Origin: Angiostrongylus vasorum
Taxonomy: Eukaryota; Nematoda; Chromadorea; Rhabditida; Metastrongylidae
Assembly: GCA_018806985.1 (NCBI GenBank)
Contig: JADANN010000013.1
Coordinates: 930,001 to 994,000 of the forward strand
Direction: 5' to 3'
Length of the DNA stretch: 64,000 nt
The position numbers and the translations under genes were made by a program. The notes beneath the pieces are model-generated. The model had not been told where the DNA came from and made no database searches. It worked only from the letters and a program-made list of their open reading frames with translations. Shown in pieces: positions 56,945 to 64,000 of the stretch. Each line of letters opens with the position of its first letter. Position 1 is the stretch's first letter.

Positions 56945-57430
56945 CACTTGTGTCATTCAGGTGTTCACCTGGTAAGAGAGGTTCATCATGGTGTTTGGGT
57001 CTTGAATGTGTTCAGAATTTCCTAGAACAACAAGAACTAGAAACAGTTTCTAAGTGCCCTGTCATTCAGCAGTTCTGACTAGGCACAGCTCCAGGAGCTC
57101 CAGGCTGTGTCCTGAATATGCTCAGGATCTCCTAACTGAAGACTTGCAGTACGATTTACCACGTAATGATAGTGAAGTAACCCCTAGATCCCCTATTTTC
57201 TTTCCGTGCTTTCTTGATTCACTTCATTTTGAAATGAATGGAGAACTTTAATATAGAATACCCCGCATTGTTCAGGTCCTTGGAACAGACAGAGAGTCGA
57301 CTATTCGTCGCTTCCCAGAGATGAATGAATGAATATGTGGCCGACACAATAGCTTACGGTGGCCTAACAACGTTTTATGACAGCAATGTTTTTTCTTCTC
57401 TTAAACATAGTTACTGTGTCTATTTGCCGA
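56945..57430. other. No supported gene
   Basis: Contains a direct repeat around GTCATTCAG and CTCAGGATCTCC words, and a 65-codon plus-strand frame at 57054 with no splice context. Confidence 0.35.
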
Positions 57431-57439
57431 TCGCAAAAG

Positions 57440-57530
57440 GTTGAAAATCTTGTTTGCTCGAGCGGACTCGAACCAGTGACCAGGTGTGTATTGCACAGCT
57501 CGTCTAAGCACTACGCTACCGCTAAATTTT
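57440..57530 (-). repeat. SINE family A head only
   Basis: Reads on the minus strand TAGCGTAGTGCTTAGACGAG, ATACACACCTGGTCACTGGT and a textbook box B, GGTTCGAGTCC. The acceptor-stem positions do not pair, so it is not a functional tRNA. It lies head to head with the copy at 57632. Confidence 0.7.
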
Positions 57531-57631
57531 AGCAAATAATGATATACCGCGTATTTGAGTTCCGCCTTGAATTTAAAAATATCTTAAATCATTGTTGCAA
57601 TTTTTAATTTAGGCCTTGGTAGTGGCATCCA

Positions 57632-57915
57632 TGCTCTTAAATAGCGAATTGGTTAGAGGTAGCTTGCAATACACACATGGTCATTGGTTCGATCCGACGC
57701 CCCCGAACTCACTGAGCCTTCCGTCCCTCTAGGGTCCGAAAATTGGTACCAGACTAGTTTGGGAGGAAAGCAGCACTGAATGATTCATCGGTAGGGTACT
57801 GGAAGTCACTGCACAGGTAAATTATATAGTCAATCACCTTTTCGGTGCTACGATTAGAATTTTGAATCCCTCATGGATTAATCAACACTGAACGTTTTAT
57901 CGTTTATCTCTTACA
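57632..57915 (+). repeat. SINE family A, full length, diverged
   Basis: TAGCGAATTGGTTAGAGGTA (box A-like), ATTGGTTCGATCCGACGCCC (box B-like), AAAATTGGTACCAGACTAGT, and tail ATCCCTCATGGATTAATCAA. Confidence 0.78.
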
Positions 57916-57964
57916 CTCCTCTATGGTCGCAATTAGCATGCTTATGGCAAACTAGTCACCTTCA

Positions 57965-58190
57965 ATAGCTTACACCGCCTCATCGTTGTGACCAGGTATC
58001 CCTGACGTATAGAACCGGTTTTCCGTCTGATAGAACTGGCTCTCGTTCACCGGTAGGCTCAGCGAAACTGAGAAGGAGCTTGGCGCTTCTATCCAACAAC
58101 TCAGCTGGGTAAATCTATGTCTGTAGGATCGTTGCCGATCTGGATGAGAATCAGTCGCATGGTGATAAATCTTTGTCTGATTCAAAAGAG
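57965..58190 (-). repeat. Family C copy, degenerate
   Basis: Minus strand: TTACACCGCCTCATCGTTGT, AACTGAGAAGGAGCTTGGCG, and CAGTCGCATGGTGATAAATC in family order with large gaps. Confidence 0.55.
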
Positions 58191-58199
58191 TCAATTTGA

Positions 58200-58825
58200 T
58201 TAGAAAAGCTTTAGAATAACTATATGGACTCAACTAAATAACAGGTAAAACGGTGTTGTAATGTGCTGGGTCACAGATAACCCTATGCCATGAAGTTAAG
58301 CTATGGATGATCGAGTTATTCTTCTGTTTGACTAAGGAAGACCATGTTAACATCGAGTAGTTCGGTTAGTTTAAGTACAATCTTTAAAGAACGCAGCTTG
58401 AAATAATGGACAGAAAACACTATTCACCAATATTAATTTTTCCACGTCATCTCTACAAGTACGAAAAATCTTAGCGACAGAAAGAACTAAAATCATCTGA
58501 TAACTAGAATTAGAATGGAAACCCCTAAAAGTATTGAGATTTAGTAATAAAATCGTCCTAAGATTACTGAAGTTAAAGGTTGAAAACTTTTGTTATGCAC
58601 AGAACCGCAGCACTTCAAAAACAAGTCGGGATGCTTTGAATAGATAACGACTTTTGTCAAATTGGCACGAATTTTTTCTTAACACTCTGTTACGAGGTGT
58701 CATTGGAGGCCAACTCTTACCTTCCAGTTAGGCTAAACTACCTTCACACAATCAACTTCACAAATTGATAGAATGTGAACTGGAATTTAAAACGAATTCC
58801 TTGGATGAAGAGTTTCAGAAAACAC
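58200..58825. other. Intronic or intergenic sequence
   Basis: AT-rich; nothing recognised. It directly follows, in the minus direction, the donor of the exon at 58830. Confidence 0.4.
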
Positions 58826-58829
58826 TCAC

Positions 58830-58935
58830 TTGCTAGACAGAGACGAACGACGGGCGGCTTGAGCTTCGTCGTATAGCCCGATCGCTGTGACGAGCGTTTG
58901 TTGATGGCAATCGTAGTAGCGTACTTTCACTACTA
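58830..58935 (-). CDS. Probable exon of an unidentified minus-strand gene
   Basis: The donor AGCAA|GTGAGT is near-consensus. The acceptor is one of three AGs in CTAGTAGTAG, all leaving the same phase. The frame reads VRYYDCHQQTLVTAIGLYDE then AQAARRSSLSS and leaves two bases at the donor. Another minus-strand frame across 58833-59264 is open for 143 codons but stops just before the donor, so the shorter spliced frame is preferred. The protein family is not recognised. Confidence 0.5.
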
Positions 58936-58939
58936 CTAG

Positions 58940-60140
58940 TCACAGTTGACGGCAAAGTAGTAGATGTGAAGGCTGGAAATCGTTCTGAGATCAGCCGGAA
59001 AGAGTTGTGTATGCCCCAGACGGGGTTACGACGGTTGCGCGCTAAGGAACCAGAATCGCAGAGAGCATTTGTTATCGCATACACAACACTATAACAGAAT
59101 TTGAAGCCATCATCATCATCTAAGGATGGAACATAAAACTGAGCTGACAGAGCTGAGAGATATTCGGCACAATCAACGTGTAGAGATGAGAGTGAGAACA
59201 GATAAGGAGATAAAAAATTGGATGATAAGAGGACGATTTGCTTTGGCAGTAAAGAAATGAGCATAAAAAAAATAGGTGAACGCGAAAAAAGATTAGGATC
59301 AACTTGAAATAATGTATTATAGAAAGCTAAAACAACTATTCATTACAGAAAAACATCAGGTGAGGCTCGTTGCAAAAGTCATGTAGGATTTAGTACAAAC
59401 TAGAGCAACTAGAACGAAAAGGGATAAAAGATTTGAAATGAATGGAACAAATGCAAAAGAAATTAACATGAATGAAAGCAGAAGAGGAAGGGAGTCATAG
59501 CAATAGAGTAGCGCCTTAGCTAAACGCATACGAATCCCTGATCAAATGCTCTTCACTGAAGCACTTCTCATTGCATCGCGGTTGAATGGAGATCTCTTAA
59601 GTCTATCTTTAGAGCTGGAAGTTACCCAACACAAGACCAAGGTAGAATAATTATCGGAGAAACATGCTTTTATGTCCAATTCATTAGAAAGGTAGTGAAT
59701 TTATGAAGGTCCTTGGGCGATTTCGTTCACTTCACTTAATATTCCTTTATGGTTTCCATAAATAGTTGTTGTCAGCTACAGTAAGATATCCATGGATATC
59801 TTATTAATTTCATCAGCTGCATTCTTTCCTAGCTGCTGATGAACAGTAATAGTCCATTATCTAAAGCAAGAAATGTTAACTAGCGTTGACTTGGCCCACG
59901 CCCCTATTATGGAGTAGTGAACGATGTTCTTCATGCAGAAACTGTAGTGCATCAAGATTATTTTGCTTCCAATTGTACAGCACGAAAAAACCAGTAGTCG
60001 ACAAAAGCAACGAATAGTTGCGCTTCCAAAGAGCTCAAATCAATAAGACCAACCAAAAGGCATGAATAATTATTCTGAATCTATAGGGCCTCTGTTAGCG
60101 GACATCGTCAACTCATCAGTGACCCCAATGAATCGACCGA
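58940..60140. other. No firm gene; perfect palindrome
   Basis: A perfect 22-bp palindrome lies at 59782-59803 (TAAGATATCC/ATGGATATCTTA). Upstream of the exon at 58935 the minus strand has Ser/Thr-rich open sequence that may hold another exon. The rest is AT-rich. Confidence 0.4.
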
Positions 60141-60144
60141 CTGA

Positions 60145-60225
60145 TCACCTACTACTTCGTATCCACGACTACCCTTTCCGTTGACTAACGTGTTACCCAC
60201 TGCACCACTGAGGCCTTCGCTTTGT
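60145..60225 (-). repeat. SINE family B fragment
   Basis: Minus strand: TTCGTATCCACGACTACCCT, TTCCGTTGACTAACGTGTTA and CCCACTGCACCACTGAGGCC. Confidence 0.55.
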
Positions 60226-60229
60226 TTTC

Positions 60230-61480
60230 CTATCATCCAGTTTTTTTTTACGTGCCATCAACGGGAATAGTCAGAGGGAAGCAAATCAAAATTAAACACA
60301 ATTAAGCTGAAGCTACAATTGAAATCAAACTGTTTAACTTTTTATTTATATTTCATACGCTCACACCTCAACATCATTGTGGTTCTGCTTCACGTTATAC
60401 CATGTCGTGAAGAAAATGATAGCCAATAAATAAGAGCTAAACACTGATCGGCAGCTGTTACACAGAATCTCTCACTATCGTAGACTCATCTACCGTATGA
60501 CGGTATAGTCGATCCGTACAAAAACTGCACTGATCACTCGATCGTCGACATTTCATACGATGGGAGAAGCGGCTAGTTATGCGGCGAATTAATTTGCGGT
60601 TAGCGATGCGAGCAATTCACAGTGGGAACAGAATGAATGGATGCATCTATGTACCAACATGAGAACCGTTTTATCTACAAGGACTGACCAGAGATGTATG
60701 AACGAACACGGAACGGGAAAGAAAGACAGCTAGAAGGTCACTTCAGTGATTCGAAGAAAGTTTGATGAAAAAATAATGTGCAGCTCCCTCGTGGAATCTC
60801 ATCATCAATTGGAATAGAGTGTATACACTTAGCATGGCATTTTATCTACTCTTTCGTAGAAGTTTTTTAAGTAATCAGACTCGATACTTAGCCTCAATAA
60901 GCATGATGTTAATATCTGAGGAATTTCTATGTTCCTTTATGGATAAACGATATCCCCATGAACAAATGTAATAAGAGATCCAGCAAATGACTTCAGAACA
61001 ATGCATGAAAAAACCAAAGATCACAACCGTTTAGTTTTTGATTAGTTTTGGTGACATCTTTAATGAAACGGGCTAAATTTTTTTGTTATCTTTCAACAGT
61101 GTTAGGAAGCTCTTCTGCCTAGACTTAGAATTAAGGCAAAACCAGATAAAGTGCAAGAAGTCCTGTCCATTAATACACTCCAGTATTCATGGTATTCCGC
61201 AGAAGTTATTAGGAACAGTTGTGTTTGCTGGAATGTTCAGATATCGCACGCATTATATATGGTCGGTCTTTATCACTATGGTATAGTATTTGCCATTAAA
61301 AGACCGGTTAAGATTTTTACACGAAGATCCAGAAAAATCTCAAGTACTTGTAGTGTGCTCGTTGTTAACTGCGAATTCTGCTTGGTAAACTCCTAACAAG
61401 AGACCGCAGAATTTAAGCCGTCGAATGGATGACGGGAATTTCTCGAAAGCTTTCGCTTAGCCGAGAACAGAGAAGAAAAT
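60230..61480. other. No supported gene
   Basis: Two overlapping plus-strand frames at 61083-61396 lack splice sites. AT-rich otherwise. Confidence 0.4.
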
Positions 61481-61490
61481 ATGGCATGGA

Positions 61491-61536
61491 AGAACATTTC
61501 CTGGATACTTAAAAGAACATTTCCTGGATACTTAAA
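61491..61536. repeat. Perfect 23-bp tandem duplication
   Basis: AGAACATTTCCTGGATACTT plus AAA occurs twice in succession without a mismatch. Confidence 0.95.
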
Positions 61537-61875
61537 GAGATTTGTAAAGCATTCTTGGAAGATTTGTTTGTCTGTTAAGAACAATTAGTTTCAGAGAAAT
61601 TACTAGGAAGTAAAAAACACGGTCCCATGCTTAAGAGCAACAATAATTCCATATCTAAAAATGAACGAAAATACTGGAACAACATAAAAAAAATAATAAA
61701 GTGAGTAACGAATAAAAAAAGTGATATAAGAATAAAAATGTCATCGTTCTCAGGATTGACTTTCTATTATTTTCTTCCTACGACTTCATCCCAATTTTCC
61801 TCTCATTCCTAAGAGTGTAATTCTATTCAAACACGTATTTTTTCTCCTTTGTCGTGCTCTCAAAGAATCCGTGAG

Positions 61876-62145
61876 TAGCAGCATAGCAGTTAGAGGTGCT
61901 CTGCAAAGCAAATATGGTCTTCAGTTCGATCCCCTACCCAGGGCTTACCAGGCCCCTTTTCCTCCAAAACGTGCGATATGTACCGAACTTCTGTGGTGAA
62001 TGGAATCACTTACTTGTACATCAGTAGGCTATCGCAAGTCATTTTAAAGGACAGATATACATTCAATCACTTAAAAAATGCTATGAATGGAACCGAATGA
62101 ATGGCGTTCTTTGAAGGAGTGATTATTGACAAAGGCGTTATCTTT
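61876..62145 (+). repeat. SINE family A, diverged full length
   Basis: AGCATAGCAGTTAGAGGTGC and TCAGTTCGATCCCCTACCCA (box B-like), ATTTTAAAGGACAGATATAC, and tail GGAACCGAATGAATGGCGTT. Confidence 0.7.
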
Positions 62146-62149
62146 TTAT

Positions 62150-62760
62150 TCTATTAGTCTTGAAGAAGTTCTGCGACAAAGTTGGGTCTATGGATCACGT
62201 TGCATGGAAAAGAGTAGTAGGTATGGTAAGCTAGAAGTTGTGAAGACTTTTGAAGAGAGCGCAATCTGACCTTTACCAATAGAAACCGAAACATTTCCTC
62301 ATTATCGAGCAAAGGCTTCCTGTACACTTTGAATCCACGAGACACTGGCGCGCTAACATTCCACCAAACACTCCACTGAAGAATCTCTTTCCTCATCGAA
62401 CTGGTAGTGAAAACCGTATTGAAATATGAGGATGAAAATCGTGGAATGCAAGTAGATACCAATCGATATTTTCGAAGCACAACAGCATAACAGACAACTT
62501 CATGAGTTTTCTGAGGATTCACTGAACAAACAAACTATGGAAGAAAGAAGAGCGAGTACAACGCAAAGTCAAATACACCACAGCTTCCGACGCACTGGCA
62601 GTGAAACGGATAAAAAACTTGTCAATTTCTATATCATTCGTTTTTAGGTAAAAAGTGTTTGTACTCTAGTTAATTTACGAAAAAATCATCACAAGCACAA
62701 AATTATAATGTACCTGTTTGAAACTGTGTGAACGAGATGAAAGATGGGAGGATCTAAAAA
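62150..62760. other. Possible exon region, unresolved
   Basis: On the minus strand 62154-62522 is open for 122 codons after a good acceptor, GAATCCTCAG. Within it a different frame between TTCACTACCAG and TATTG|GTAAAG is also coding-like (RFFSGVFGGMLARQCLVDSK). Because two frames compete, no exon is called. Confidence 0.3.
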
Positions 62761-62774
62761 ACATTTCTACTTCT

Positions 62775-62913
62775 ATAATGCTGAGATATTTGCAAAACTC
62801 CGGACCGCAGGTGTCTGCTGCGGTGGGGAACGAACGCGCTATTGTCCTTTCCGGGGAGTAACGCGTTCACCACCACACCACGCGGGTCCTTCGTTTCACC
62901 TGTCTCTCAGCTT
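62775..62913 (-). mobile_element. SINE family B, left member of an inverted pair
   Basis: Minus-strand copy: ATAATGCTGAGATATTTGCA, GGACCGCAGGTGTCTGCTGC, GAACGAACGCGCTATTGTCC, GTAACGCGTTCACCACCACA, CGGGTCCTTCGTTTCACCTG. Flanks ATTTCTACTTCT (62763-62774 and 62914-62925) are identical, a candidate target-site duplication, although part of it overlaps the family tail. Confidence 0.82.
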
Positions 62914-63017
62914 ATTTCTACTTCTGTTCTATTAAAATTATGCTCTCATTTCCCAAAAATCTAGTAAAAAATCTGCAAAGGCCTATAAAATACAGTTTCA
63001 GTGCTGATAGCACTGAT

Positions 63018-63175
63018 CGATAGAAATAGCTGAGAGACAGGCGAAACGAAGGGGACCCGTATGGTGTGATGGTAAACGCGTTAGCCCTCGGAAAGGGTAA
63101 TTGCGCGTTCGTTCCCCCACCGCAGACACCTGCGGTCCAGAGTTGTGCAAGCATCTCAGTACCACTGTGGTTGCA
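63018..63175 (+). mobile_element. SINE family B, right member of an inverted pair
   Basis: Plus-strand copy: CTGAGAGACAGGCGAAACGA, GTGTGATGGTAAACGCGTTA (box A-like), GGAAAGGGTAATTGCGCGTT and TTCGTTCCCCCACCGCAGAC (box B-like), tail GCAAGCATCTCAGTACCACT. The 103-codon plus-strand frame here is repeat read-through. Confidence 0.8.
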
Positions 63176-63179
63176 AAAC

Positions 63180-63540
63180 TTCAGTGTTTATACGAAAAAT
63201 TCACAGAAGATATCAAAACAAAATCACAGTTCTCGCTTCAGTCGTACAATAAGTGTAACTATCGATCACGTATTTTTAAAGGTATGGCTAGTAGACAGCA
63301 TACCGGCTCTCTCTTACAACAAAAAAATATCTGACGATTATGAACTAATGGAAATGTCCACGTTATTTTCATGGTGAGCTTCGTTGATCGCTGCATGTAG
63401 ATGAACATTGATCAGCCTTCGTCCTGTTTGTCACACCATTCTTTTAAACCCCATCGTCCAACTTCTATTACTGAAGAAGTATTATAACATTATGCTGACC
63501 GTTACGTGATACTCCTTACCAGTAGTTCACAAAAGACATG
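63180..63540. other. No supported gene
   Basis: AT-rich, between SINE copies, nothing recognised. Confidence 0.45.
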
Positions 63541-63544
63541 GAAC

Positions 63545-63820
63545 CGTTTGATGTTGAGTAATCACTGAGGGATCCTCCATGCATTCGATTCTGTTCATAG
63601 CATTGTGGATATGACCGAATATATTTATTTGGCCTCTGCAGTGACTTTTGTTAGATTGTCGATGTCTTAAGTCACTGTTCTTCTTCATCCTCACAACTTC
63701 TCTGTTACCAATAGGGGGAGAACTAGGCACTGGTGGGTGGCTCAGATACTTCTGTGGGAATGATCGGACCAAACCCCATGCCTATGTAGAAGGACATCTC
63801 TAACCACCAGACTACAAAGG
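63545..63820 (-). repeat. SINE family A, diverged full length
   Basis: Minus strand: ATCACTGAGGGATCCTCCAT, GCATTCGATTCTGTTCATAG, and head GACATCTCTAACCACCAGAC. The box B region (AATGATCGGACCAAACCCC) is weak. Confidence 0.65.
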
Positions 63821-64000
63821 TGGGGATGTCTGGCTTTAACTTATGAGGTGCTAATGCTGGTCGCCGTTAAAACCATCTACTCTTTCTGTTGACGTGTAAT
63901 TGACGTAGAGTACTCATCGTTATCATCTACAGTAACAAATTTCTTCCAGGATCTTCAGTCAGCAACATTTACCAGTAATGTTGATGATGCAGTGATTTCA

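Noticed and set aside
57440..57530. Functional tRNA gene
   Set aside because: Box A and B are good, but the acceptor stem does not pair and the sequence matches the head of SINE A.
61083..61396. Overlapping plus-strand frames as a small membrane protein
   Set aside because: Two competing frames, no splice sites, no coherent hydrophobic segment.
1..64000. CRISPR arrays, bacterial operons, phage or plasmid modules
   Set aside because: No regularly spaced direct repeats, no ribosome-binding-site patterned genes, and the dispersed repeats are eukaryotic retroposons.

Overview
The window looks like nuclear DNA of a parasitic nematode, most likely a strongylid of the hookworm type. This is an inference. 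It rests on short exons with GT-AG boundaries and pyrimidine-rich acceptors, long AT-rich introns, no operon-like packing, an RTE-like non-LTR retrotransposon relic, and heavy interspersed-repeat content. No rRNA, no convincing functional tRNA, no CRISPR array and no bacterial or plasmid gene is visible. Most long open frames are retroposon sequence or CA/GT microsatellites read as protein.

Genes. The best-supported gene lies on the minus strand. Six exons (16331-16589, 9437-9526, 9106-9246, 8835-8942, 7223-7295, 4837-4973) join with matching reading phase into a Pro/Ser/Ala- and Gln-rich low-complexity protein; a further exon at 890-981 fits the same phase. Two possible upstream exons lie at 34760-35002 and 41655-41762. 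The protein is not identified. Its composition would suit an RNA-regulatory scaffold (4E-T/IFET-1 is one family to test), but that is only a suggestion. A short plus-strand 3' end (exons 37955-38116 and 38279-38326, with a stop codon) lies between those two upstream candidates, so it would be a gene nested in an intron if the long model is right. Other weaker minus-strand exons are at 18960-18995, 46106-46170, 56863-56935 and 58830-58935.

Repeats. Four dispersed families and LINE relics account for most of the recognisable sequence. Family A is a SINE of about 240-290 bp with tRNA-like polymerase III boxes and 10-14 bp target-site duplications. Family B is a shorter second tRNA-like family, some copies in inverted pairs. 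Family C is about 375-390 bp, has no tRNA head, and four of its copies have target-site duplications. Family D is a fold-back element with inverted arms of about 65-160 bp. Relics of an RTE-like LINE are at about 1500-4460 (plus) and 55660-55984 (minus).

Layout. 0-17 kb: LINE relic with a family D element inside it, then the 3' exons of the Gln-rich gene with A, B and D copies in the introns. 17-35 kb: repeat-rich, including an A copy nested in a C copy at 24.6-25.3 kb. 35-42 kb: candidate upstream exons, the nested plus-strand gene end and two C copies with clean duplications. 42-54 kb: A, B, C and D copies, including an A copy with a perfect 14-bp duplication and a 158-bp-arm fold-back. 54-64 kb: LINE 3' fragment ending in a hairpin, a long CA microsatellite, candidate exons and an inverted pair of B copies.
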